Shown in pieces: positions 33,901 to 43,988 of a stretch of DNA of 64,000 nt (positions within the stretch are counted from its first letter, which is position 1; every line of letters starts with the position of its first letter). The notes beneath the pieces are model-generated. The model saw only the letters and a program-made list of their open reading frames with translations. It did not search any database and was not told where the DNA came from. This DNA comes from Corbicula japonica (lineage: Eukaryota > Mollusca > Bivalvia > Venerida > Cyrenidae): positions 6,236,467-6,300,466 of the forward strand of contig JAZAYU010000034.1 in assembly GCA_038501625.1 (NCBI GenBank), read 5' to 3'. The translations under genes were made by a program, and so were the position numbers.

Positions 33901-36900
33901 GTAAAGAGGCTGTTGAATGGCTGTATCTGGTTAACACCGTAAGCTGTACACTGCAGATGTTTCTTGCTGAAGGAGAACGTCGTTCTTGCCGAATCATCTA
34001 TGTCGTTCCAATCCTGTAACACAGAAAACTTGCATATGATAAATAGAGTCAATTAACCTTTTACTCAATCTGATTAAAATCATCTCCTGAAAACCGCCAG
34101 CTATTAGGATCTGATGACGAGTAACTAAAACATGCTTTTATCACTAACCTTTTGAACCAATCAGATTGTTGCCTCCAAAATCGCAAAAGTGAAAGTAAAC
34201 ATACTATTTTAATCCATGGAAAGTGTTTCCAACCTGCGTGAAACATATTTTATTGAAGATATAGGTGTTTATGTAGTATTGCATTCATTTCTTATGTAAC
34301 GATATCTTCAGATCATTTTGCAAACATTATAAATCATGCTTCCTGTGTTGACAATTTCTAAAAGTAGTAATCGGGAAAAACTGCCATAGCTTATGTACGG
34401 TCTCTGCGGGCTGTCATCAGATCTAACAGTTTGTTAGATCTGACTTTAGTGAGATTGCCTTTTACTCCACACATATGTGTTTTATCGTAACCATTTGACC
34501 TGGATCTATACTGTTTGCATTTGGTCAGAAATAACCTTATGAATAAAAGAGCGAACAGAGAAGATCGTTATAAGATGGCATGCATGTGCTGGCTGATCTG
34601 GATCTAATAAAATGCAATAAAATCATATAAATGGAGTAAAGAGTTTATGTAATACTGAACACAAACATCTGTTAAAATATTGTAGACTCAGTTTAATTGC
34701 CTGTCAACAAGCTGTACTAGAAGAGGTATTTAGCAGGCATGTGGTACACTTCTATTTAAGTGAAGCAGTGTTAATAGAGCAACACAAACTTCTGTGGAAG
34801 TGATGCATTGTTTAGCAGGCAGAACATAAACCTCTGTGCAAGTGTGTCAGAATTGAGCTGGCTAAAGTATTACAGCACTGTTCATTTGGCTGATCACATA
34901 CAACAAGCTAACAGAACACTTACCAGATCATCTTGGGACTCTGGCACACCCTCTAACATACTGAAAAAGTATCGTAATATCATCATTATCCCACACGAAC
35001 ACCTTATAAGCATTTTGATGACTTTTTTAACCATTTATCCCTTTAGTCAGCATGAATTTGTTCTTTTATCAACCAGTACATAACACAAGCTGCCAATAAA
35101 CTATTTAAGTTTAAACCTTGCACAGTATTTAGAACTTTGACATCCAAACTCATTTAGCTAGAAGTTGCTTTGAAAAAGCGTGCCTTCAATTTAAAGGCTA
35201 TGTTACTTCCAGTATTTTTTATTGAAATCTACCGGTATATTATGCAAGTGTAAGTATGAATACTGAATCAATAATTTATTGTATTCATCAGGATATGAAA
35301 AATATCTGGATTCCTAAAATCCCTTTTGACTTCACACACTTTAAACAACCAAAATGTTTTTCATAATGTGATGAACATTATTATTTAATATCAGTTTGAT
35401 CATTAAGTAAAAAAGAAACCACTACCTCCATATGAAAGTACTCAAATTTAAATTTTGTAATGTTTCTTCAATCTGGCAAGAAACAAAATTCTGCCATAAG
35501 ATATATGTTTCCTATACTATCAAAAACAATTCAACAGTTAAACAGTTTTTATTATCAACAGAACCAACACAAAGTAAAACAGATTTTTTAAAATAAACAA
35601 ACTAAAAACAGAAAATGTTGTTTTAAAACAGATTATGTACATAGTTTTATAAAGTTTCCATCAGTCATAGAAAGTATCATTCTAATTCTGCTATATTTTG
35701 ATATTCAGGTATCAAGTAAAACATTGAATTTCAACATTATTAACATCTAAATGAGTATTTAAAAACAGGTGATTTAAAACAGACAAATGTATGAAAAATA
35801 ATGATACTATAAACTCAGGTCAACTCCTAAACTAGAGACTAACAAGCACAATGCAAGCAGCGAAATACATTGGCTAATTCTGACATATACAGGATTGGTT
35901 CTAATATCTAGGATGGTTACTAGGTTGTAAGTATCTTGCATGAGTGATAGGTGTAGATGAAAAAATCTGTCACTAAGGGTGACCTGTTTTTGCAAGATGT
36001 ATAATTAGGAGATAATTTGACTTCATTCAAATTTAATACTTATTACTAATATTTTCCCTTTCCTCCATAAATACACATTTTTACACATGTGCGACCAGTG
36101 TAGATCCAGATCAGCCAGCACATCCATGCCAACTGATCAGGATCTGCAATGGTCGCATTTTGGTCAGATATAACCTAATGAATCAAAAAGCGAACAGTTT
36201 AGATCCTGATCAGACAGCATGGATGTGCCAGCTGATCTGGATTTAAACTGTTCGCCCATGCAATAAAGGTATCTATGGAGGAAAGGGTGTAAATGATGCA
36301 GCTAAAACAAAATTTTCTTTCAGAACTGTGTATCTTTTACAATATATTGATCCTACCTGCCCTGTCTGGAATAAGAAGACATATCCCCAAAGCCTGAGTC
36401 CTGACTCTGCAAAGAAATACACCAGTATTTATTTTCTATATGAAATGTCAACTGCCAAAGGTTAAAATCAAATATTTGAGATATTTAGTTAATAATCAGA
36501 TTTTTTTCCACATTTAATTGCACAAATCATTTAAAAAAGATTTCCTATTTCTTAATATAAACAGTTGTCAAACAGTAAAAAGTCAGCATCATAACTGATT
36601 TTAAGTTAAGATTTGCAAGTTCATGCCCGGGGATACACCATTCTGCACATGGATTTCTGTTGATGATATGAACTGGTACATAAATAATTAAAGTTTCAAA
36701 ATTAACAAAGCTAGTTTAGCACTATCCTAACAAACAGAAATTTAACAGTTTCAACAATGTATCAGGTAACTTGGGACTCCATTAGAAAACACTGAAATTA
36801 GCAGTCTATACTGTCTATAAGTCAAATGCATGAGTTTGGATCACACTATGGTTTGATCTAGCCTTTGTAGTAAGATGAATCTCTAAATTCCAGTAATTGG

Positions 36901-39603
36901 CTCAGGCTGGGCAGTAATACTTTTCAGTCAACATATAAAAGTTCTGACTAGATTTTCCTCTAAGCAAGTCTTAGATTAAAACCACTGGCACACAGCAACT
37001 TATATACACTAAAGTGAATGCATTAACCCTTTCCTCCATACATACGCATTTTTATTCATGTGCGACCAGTATAGATCCAGATCAGCCGGCACAGATGTGC
37101 TGGCTGATCTGGATCTACACTGTTTGCCCTCGCAAAACAAGTTGTGTCTATGGAGGAAAGGGTTAATATTTGTGCAGAACAAAATATTCATGGATTTCAA
37201 GGGTAGATCAATTCAAAAAACTAAAAATCCCATGAAATACAGAATTATACATAGATGAAGTTTTAAAGAAATTGAAAAACAAAAATTGAGGAACCTATGA
37301 AAATGCCATCTTAAAAAATCCTAAACTTTTATGCTCGGGAAAATCTATGCATTCACATATTTCTATTCCTTACTGGATATCATCTCTGTTCATACTACCA
37401 AGTACTCAAAACTACTTTGGTTTAACCATTTACTCCATATACCATCATCTAAGTGCATTAACAGTATAACTCCTTATTTCAATGGAACTTATACCGTTAT
37501 TGCGCTAAGGTGATGATATATGCGCTTTAATGCAAGTGCGGCACATTTGTGTAATCTGATCTATCTTGGTCTGAAATAACCTAAAGAATCGAAAAGCTAA
37601 CAGTGTTTAACCTGTTACTCCATAAATACAGCTTTTATTGCATAGGCAGACTGTTAAGATCCAGATCAGTCCATACATTGATGTTGTCTGATCAGGATCT
37701 TAACAGTCTGCCTATGCAATAAAAGCTGTATTTATGGAGTAACAGGTTAAAAGCTGTTATAGACATTGAACACACTGGAAAATTCTGCCCTTCTAAGTAA
37801 ACATATATAAAAGACACAATTTTCTTGCATTGTTTTCCTCCCCTCGGCTATGTCCTTAGGTAGTCAATTGATACATGATAATCTTTAAGCCATTACGTCA
37901 ATTTATATAAGACCAGTTCTACAAGTCAAGGTATTTTCTCACCACTTGAGACATGATTTGAGTGCGACACTTATGCTCTCTTGGAAGTCCAATATCTGTT
38001 TGTGATTTGTCCTCCATGTCAGTGAGTGCCTCCCTAATTAGTGCAGTAGCCTTCTTCTCTGCAGAGCCGCATGTCATTGTTACACTGTCTGTTGTGTTCG
38101 TTTCTGCAGGCTCTAAAAACACACATGTATCATTTTTAATATCATTGTGAAATCAGTCTTCCAAAGGAGACTCTGAACCAAAGTAAGGGTGCTAAGCACA
38201 GGGCACTCCAATTTTGTTAAATTTAAGTTACGGTAAGTTCCATTGGTAATAAATTTCAGTTGCACAATTTTATAAATGCATACAGGACAAATTAACAATT
38301 TTTTGCACTTTGGCTTAAGTCCTTTCATTATTTGCTAAGTTTTGCTCTGGAAACTCAATTTGACATTTAATCCCATAGTGAGACATTGATCTTTGAGGCA
38401 AGGCAATGGTTCATAAGGTGAACACCTGTGTGAAGTTTCACTGAAATTTCAAGGGTTGCTCGAGTATGTTTAAGAATTCAGATCTGTGACAGATGGACAA
38501 ACTGATGGACAAGGCAATCCCTGTATGTACCCAAACCAGAGGTTCCACTAGCTGCTGAATCCAAAGGGTCATTTTGTCCGTTTTTAATGGATTCTCTCAA
38601 TTATAAGACAAAAACCCCTAATTTAAGGAAAAAATGACCATTCAGCTAAAATCCTAGATGTCAAAATAAGGCTTTTTGGAAATTTCAAGGGTCAAAGGGT
38701 ATCACCCAGGAACCCCTGCCAAACCTCCGGGATCAGAAAGAGAAAAAATAAACATAGTAAAGCTCGAGATGCACTTTGAAACCAATAGTTTTTCCATCAA
38801 GCAATGAGTTTATCTTTCACCTTCAGTAACTTATAACAATGCAATGGAGAAAAGTATGATAGCACTAGAACACCAATATCAATCGGTATCATTAGAGTCA
38901 AGTCAAAATATCTATTGGCACCAACATACACCTGTTCATCACCAAGTTACAGTTTTGAAAGGGGCTTAACTCAAAAATAGTCTATCATTAGTTACTGTTC
39001 TTGTTGTCTTAATAAGCAGTGTTCATAAAAATAATTTACAGTATTTCGCCTGCTATGTCTACTAATTTGAAATAAACATAAAAATGAGATAAACCTGTAT
39101 GGCAAGCCAGAAATTGAAGATCAGATGTGCTGGCTGTTCTGGATCTACACTGTTGCCCATGACATAAAGGCATATACTAGTACATGAAGGAAAGAGATAA
39201 AAGAGTGCATGTTGAACATTACTTCCAAGTGAAAGACTATAGATACATACTGTTCCTTGAAGATTTCAGAGGTGCTGGTTTCTCTAACTTCAATCCTCTG
39301 GACGATCGTTTGCCCATCTTATTTTCTTTGCCCTGGGTGTCTGATGGTGCTGAGTTCAAGCCTTGCCCTGTGGGATTCTCCTGATGGGACCAACCCTCCC
39401 CAGCGCCCAGCATGTTAACAATCTGTCCTGAAATCTGTTTATTAGCACTTTCTTCTTGTTGATGTTGGAAGAGTCCATTGTACACAGTTTCCTGTGGCTT
39501 AAGCACTGCGGGCTGTAAACTAGCGGATGTCTTTCTGGGTGCTGGTTTGCTCAGTTTAAGGGTACGACTTGCAGCCCTTACTGTAGCTGTAGGCTTCTCC
39601 ATT
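29559..39603 (-). CDS. Unrecognised 1037-residue disordered protein with an eIF4E-binding motif and FG-type heptads (8 coding exons)
   Basis: Exons in transcript order: 39603-39251 (ATG at 39602), 38112-37943, 36406-36357, 34960-34924, 34013-32429, 31781-31651, 31373-31279 and 30252-29559. All have GT-AG borders, every phase matches, and the coding sum is exactly 3114 nt. I do not recognise the family. Seen: a basic N terminus with two LKL.KPAP motifs; a long polar middle with three AW-centred repeats at about residues 517, 532 and 582 (two of them YAWEL.EDLTD); YSAEELLEIG at about 740, a perfect YX4L-hydrophobic motif as used by 4E-BPs, 4E-T and similar proteins to bind eIF4E; then eight TGFGVPQ-type heptads at about 845-900 after PPPGFG. 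A translational regulator or RNP-granule protein is plausible, as inference only. Intron 1 of the coding part and others are full of P1/P2 elements. Confidence 0.82.
30478..31092. mobile_element. Decayed P1 palindrome interrupted by two smaller TIR elements
   Basis: P1 traces ('agatcagccagc', 'ctggatctacactg', then 'atggagtaaatgg') flank the insertions. Element E1 is 30761-30939 with perfect 30-bp arms ('tatcatataccctatg' / 'catagggtatatgata') around a (TCA)n tract at 30871-30909. Element E2 is about 30942-31074 with about 38-bp arms containing 'ttgaggtcgatatgtag' and two mismatches. A 26-bp tandem repeat sits at 30631-30682. All lie in an intron of the 29559-39603 gene. Confidence 0.7.
34465..34645. 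mobile_element. Degenerate P1 palindrome
   Basis: 'ttttactccacacatatg' at the left and 'atggagtaaagag' at the right; hairpins weak ('ggtcagaaataacctt' spacer kept). Intronic in the 29559-39603 gene. Confidence 0.5.
36056..36288. mobile_element. P1-family palindromic MITE
   Basis: CCCTTTCCTCCATAAATAC at the left and 'tatggaggaaagggt' at the right, two good hairpins and the 'agatataacctaatgaatc' spacer. It lies in the intron downstream of the 50-nt exon 36357-36406. Confidence 0.75.
37023..37166. mobile_element. Short (single-hairpin) P1 palindrome, 144 bp
   Basis: TTAACCCTTTCCTCCATACA to 'tatggaggaaagggttaa' enclosing one hairpin ('agatccagatcagccggcac' / 'gtgctggctgatctggatct'). It lacks the spacer and second hairpin of the long form. 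Confidence 0.8.
37607..37750. mobile_element. Near-perfect 144-bp P1-type palindrome
   Basis: TTAACCTGTTACTCCATAAA pairs with its exact inverse at the right end, and pairing continues without visible mismatch through 'cttttattgcataggcag' and 'actgttaagatc' down to a loop of about 30 bp. Arms are about 56 bp. The almost complete arm identity suggests a young insertion or gene conversion between arms. Intronic in the 29559-39603 gene. Confidence 0.85.
39110..39197. mobile_element. P1-family 3' fragment
   Basis: 'gatgtgctggctgttctgga', 'tctacactgttgccc' and 'tgaaggaaagag' are the right third of P1. It ends about 55 bp before the donor of the first coding exon of the neighbouring gene. Confidence 0.5.
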
Positions 39604-39670
39604 CTGAAAGCACATGAACATATTATATATTTGTAATTCAACTCAGTTATGAACCAAGAACATAAAAAGA

Positions 39671-39930
39671 ATGTGTCCTGGGACACTGATGCCCCCACTG
39701 CTACAACAACATTTTTTAACAAAGGGCCATAACTCTGCTAAAAAATGGTTCCAGGAAAAAATCTTTTTTTTTATGATCATCTTCACACGCTGCTTAATCA
39801 TCTGTGAAAGTTTGGAAGAAATCTTCCCAATAGTTAATGTGGAGTTGATGCAACAAGATTTGGGGGTCGTATAGATGGACGGACGAGTGCAATTCTATAT
39901 ATGCCTTCCACTTTGTGTGGGGCATAAAAA
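39671..39930. repeat. Composite repeat with a single unit (GTGTCC hairpin family)
   Basis: The left end has palindrome GTGTCCTGGGACAC and 'gatgcccccac'; the right end is 'tgtgtggggcataaa', its inverse. One unit ('gggccataactctgc', 'tgtggagttgatgc') and a 'gatggacggacg' motif lie between. It is a short form of the type seen at 59405-59965. Confidence 0.65.
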
Positions 39931-40089
39931 TAGTGACCTGTTTTCTATTAGAAAAAAAGGGGCATAACTTAAAAATAATACAAGCAGAGTTACGTTAGTA
40001 GTGATGAGAATTATAATGGTGAATATAATTATATTCCAGGTTTCAAGTTTATATTTTTTACGGTTATGGACCAAGTGCATAAAAACTAT

Positions 40090-40430
40090 AACCCTTTCCT
40101 TCATATTTATTGCACAGGCAAACAGTGTAGATCAAGATCAGTGGGCACATCAGTGTCTACACTGTTCACTTTTTTATTTATTAGGTTATTTCTGACTAAA
40201 CAGCGAACAGTGCAGATTCTGATCAGATGGCAGGGGTCTACTGGCTGATCTGTGCCCAAGGTTATAAAACTGAGCATGGAAACCAGTCTCAAATCTCAAG
40301 CATCTGATTGGCTGAAATGGTGACTGGTCGCCATTTCAGCCAATGAGATGCTTGAGATTTGAGAATGGTTTCCAATCTCAGCTTTAAAACCTTCAGCCCA
40401 GAATCAAAATGGGGTCCATATGGCATAATG
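40090..40430. mobile_element. P1 palindrome split by a P2 insertion
   Basis: P1 starts at 'aaccctttccttcatat' (40090) and is interrupted after 'tactggctgatctg'. P2 occupies 40251-40400 (ends 'cccaaggttataaaactgag' and 'ctcagctttaaaaccttcag'). P1 remnants ('gaatcaaaatgg', 'ggaataaagg') follow. Confidence 0.65.
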
Positions 40431-40499
40431 CAGAAAAATCCTTAAATATGGAATAAAGGAATAACATATGCATTGTGCATGGGTCAGTAGGACACATAA

Positions 40500-42870
40500 A
40501 ATGAAATGTACTCTATGGTACTACAAACCCCAGAACACAATAAACAATTCATTTCTATCAGACACTGTTGAGGATATATCCATCCAATTCTGAATATACA
40601 CTTTCCTGCTGGAAATCCTGGTTATTGTCACATGTGGTTTGATAACTACAAATATCTTAAGTTGTATAACATAAATCATTTTATCGAAAACAGTTTTATT
40701 ATATGATGAACACATGTTCACTGTATTTAGCTCCTTCTAATGGCAAATTATCCTTAGACACAAGTCTATGATTGTCATCCAACTGATATTCATAATTTAC
40801 CTACTTGTCTCTTGCAAAAATTTCCTTTCACAAATTATATACAAACTCCTATTTGCAAAAACAAAAATATCTTCACCAGTATTTATCGGCTGTTTTGATA
40901 TAGGTTTACACGCATGACATACATTAAATTACCTTAATTATCGACCAATGGCTGGACACTGTGATACACAGTCATACATCAAGCCTGATGGCCAATAGAT
41001 AAACATTTTTGTTGCAATAACTTTACAAAAAGGTTAAAAAGTAAAACAGGCATGTGAAAATTTTTTTGATCCTGATCAGATGGCATGGATGTGCTGGCTG
41101 ATCTGGATCTACACTGGCCTCACATTCCTTTACAAATATTGTTAATTCTGTGTTGTTGTTTTCATCATTATAAACATGTAAGGGATTTAATTCAAATAAC
41201 TAATTATAACATGTAACGGTCCATTTAACTCAAAATGTGGTCGGCATGTTCAAAATTATTCAATGAATATATAAATAATAATAATTTTAATATACATTTG
41301 TAATGTTTTATTATAAACCAAAAAATTTTGTCAATCACTAGCCTGATATCCTCTTCAAACAATCTTTGAATTGTTTTATTTTATTTATTTTCCATTAAAA
41401 AATTAATGATTACTGGTGAAAATTAATAAGACACTCACCTTAATTGAAGAAAATAATGCACGTTTATTATTTGAACTTTCAATAATCACTCATTCCTCAG
41501 TCCAATCAATTATGATGAAAAATCTGATATTTGTCATTCAGCTATCTTTCTGCAACCTGACCTTCATCTAATGTGCTTGTAAACCAGATTTTGCACATTT
41601 ATAAACTGCTGTTAAACTGCTGTTAATATGAGTACCAGCTGAGTAAATCAGTTTAACAATGGGTCCAGTAACAAGTGCAAAATTCTTCAGTAAAGCAATC
41701 AGAGGTGATAATTAATAAAAAAAACACTTTGTTCTATTGTGCTATCATGGGCCATCATGTGAACCATCAATTTGTACATTACTGATAAGAAATAATGAGT
41801 GTGAACCACAGTGATGATAAGATCTTTGTGTGAAATATCATGTTGTTAAAGATAATCCATCCCAAAAATATGCCTTTTAGCTTAAATGCCAATTACTGAC
41901 AGAGAAAGCTCTAAACTAAAACAACCATAATTACCTTAAATTCCTTTTAAATGCCCAGAGGGTGTTACATTTTCTGAAAGGGGCACTTAAAATTTATTTT
42001 AATTAATTGTATTTTAATATTAGACTCTGAAGAATATTTTATAATAAATATAGATCATATGATTTTTTCCCTAAACAAATAACAAGGAGAGCGGCCATTT
42101 ATTGGGGAAGAGGCATTTAACAGGAATTTTACATTATGTAGCCAACAAAACAATGTTTGTATTAAGTTTTGAAACTGTCCAAATTATTATGTTTAGCCTA
42201 TGGAAATTTAGAAAATTAACATTGTACATTTTGCATTCAAAATGTCATTGAATCAGAATATCATTTCTTGCTGTGCTGTTCAGCTTATAGGCACTTACAC
42301 AAATACAATACTGGCCAAAAATTCCAAAATCTATTTAATTTTTTTGCATAAATGCATGTAAAATCAGAAATAAGTTATTAAAAATGCATTGAATACCTGC
42401 TTTAAATCATTTTATGTAGACAATACAAAAATATATATGTCATCACAAATCAATGTTGTTTTTCCCTGTGTTTTACAGATACAATTTCACAAAACAAAAA
42501 ATATACACTCAAATACAGGAAAAACACACAAACATTTTTGTCAGATGGGTGGTTGGGGTGAGGACAGAAGAGCTTTTGTTCTCCGGGTGAGTTTACAAAT
42601 ACAGTATGGTCAAAGGCTTCCAGCATGCATATTACACAAGGTATCTGTCAACACCTGTCAATCATAGAGAACAGTAAGGGTTGTCATTTTTTTCTTTTTA
42701 TTTAATCAATAACTATTTTCAACTATTTGTCATTGGATATGAGAATGGTTATTTAAATGTTAACATATTAAAACATTAAAGATCATACTACCAACATAAG
42801 TGTCTTCATTCTGGTCAGCAGATAAATTTCTTAAAAGTATCATCTTCAGTTCAGAATTAGAAAATTGAAC
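40500..42870. other. Non-coding interval upstream of the 1037-residue gene
   Basis: AT-rich DNA with a P1 fragment at 41065-41125. On the - strand a strong splice donor (taag|GTGAGTGT) ends at 41439; it may close a 5' UTR exon of the gene whose first coding exon starts with an acceptor at 39604. No other gene or RNA is supported here. Confidence 0.3.
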
Positions 42871-42873
42871 AAA

Positions 42874-43378
42874 TTAACCCTTTCCTCCATAGACGCACCT
42901 TTATTTTGTGTGCTCTGATCAGGATCTGCTTTTTGATTCTAACGCTCTTCCATACTACCCTCAATCGGGCCTCATTCCATACGTTAAACCGTACTTAAAC
43001 GGGTACCATGTTCTATTTATCCGTACAGTAAACAACGGTACGGTAAAACCCAAGGGAACCCGATTATCCATACGTCGGTGAGATTACCGACAGTAAACAA
43101 GTTAAATAAATCATAAATAGAGGTCAAAACTTCAACATTTTTTATTACATCGACGTTTCGGCCATAATGCCTTCTTCAGGATTGTTTGTCATAACAGGAA
43201 ATGACGTCAACGTCAAACGACAGTAAACAAGGAATTTTACGGTCACAAATTTTCGCCATCTGACCAATCAGATTGCTCGAAATTTATTTAGTGCGTTAGA
43301 ATAGGGTTATTACTGACCAAAAAGCGAACAGTCAGATCCTGATCAGATGGCATGGATTTGGATAGATGCCTTTTTTTC
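42874..43378. mobile_element. P1 palindrome hosting a nested TIR element
   Basis: P1 begins TTAACCCTTTCCTCCATAGA at 42874 and resumes at 43302 with 'tagggttattactgacc', 'agatcctgatcagatgg', then loses its right end. Between, 42937-43301 is bounded by TTCTAACGC and its inverse GCGTTAGAA. That inner element has no coding capacity and contains 'ccatctgaccaatcagattg' near its right end. Confidence 0.65.
43088..43230 (-). mobile_element. 117-bp hammerhead-bearing insertion with a 13-bp target duplication
   Basis: CGACAGTAAACAA stands at 43088-43100 and again at 43218-43230, flanking 117 bp. The - strand of the insert contains CTGAAGA (43179-43173), an extra A, a GGC/GCC stem with ATTATG loop, GAAA (43059+100 offset: 43159-43156), then CGTC with the expected cleavage point after 43152. 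Helix III is the two-base AC/GT type seen in Penelope-linked hammerheads. Helix I pairs for only three bases, so self-cleavage of this copy is doubtful. Size and duplication suit a retrozyme-like or truncated Penelope product. Confidence 0.65.
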
Positions 43379-43696
43379 TTTGCACACTTTCAGAAGCTCT
43401 TTGCTGCCAAAAAAACACTAACAAGAAGGGAAAAAACTTCTTCTACAAATTTATAATAATTTTACAAACAGAAAGAATTTTCAAAAATTGATTTTGTCTA
43501 CATGTATACAGGTAGTTAACTTTTATCATTTTCAATAAAAAGAAGTCACTTGGGGTTTCAGTCTTCCGTGAACTAGCATTTTTTACACCAATTGTAAATA
43601 ATTTAATAATGTATTCTGTATCTATAACATGGATTGGGGAAGAAATCTGCACTAACATGAAATATGTTGTTAATATTTTTATTCCTGTTAATATTT

Positions 43697-43737
43697 TTAT
43701 TCCGACGTTTCGATTTATAATCTTCATCAGGGAATAA
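43697..43737 (-). ncRNA. Hammerhead-ribozyme-like motif in the Penelope 3' region
   Basis: Reading the - strand: helix I 5' arm TTATTCC (43737-43731), core CTGATGA (43730-43724), one extra A, stem II GAT/ATC with loop TATAA, GAAA (43711-43708), then C-GTC with predicted cleavage after 43704, followed by helix I 3' arm GGAATAA, a perfect 7-bp match. Helix III is only ACGT, which is self-complementary, so activity may need a dimer. Hammerheads are an established feature of Penelope-like elements; the extra A after the core is unusual relative to the textbook motif. Confidence 0.65.
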
Positions 43738-43988
43738 CAACATCAATTGCGTGACGTCGTCAAAACGGCGCGTAAACGCCACTTTGACGCTGCCACAAAA
43801 TAGCGGAAAAACGTATATTAAATTATGCAAATTTATACACAAAGCAAACCCAAAATATGATAAAATAAAACATTGGATCTAAACGATACTAGCAGTTTCT
43901 ACATAGAAGAAGAGAAAATGGAAAAAAGAAACTAACAATATTTTACTATCATAATAGTGATTTTGCTTACACAAAATTACATAAAACA

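Noticed and set aside
37919..39384. + strand frames across the first coding exons of the 1037-residue gene
   Set aside because: They are antisense shadows of - strand exons whose splice sites and phases agree.
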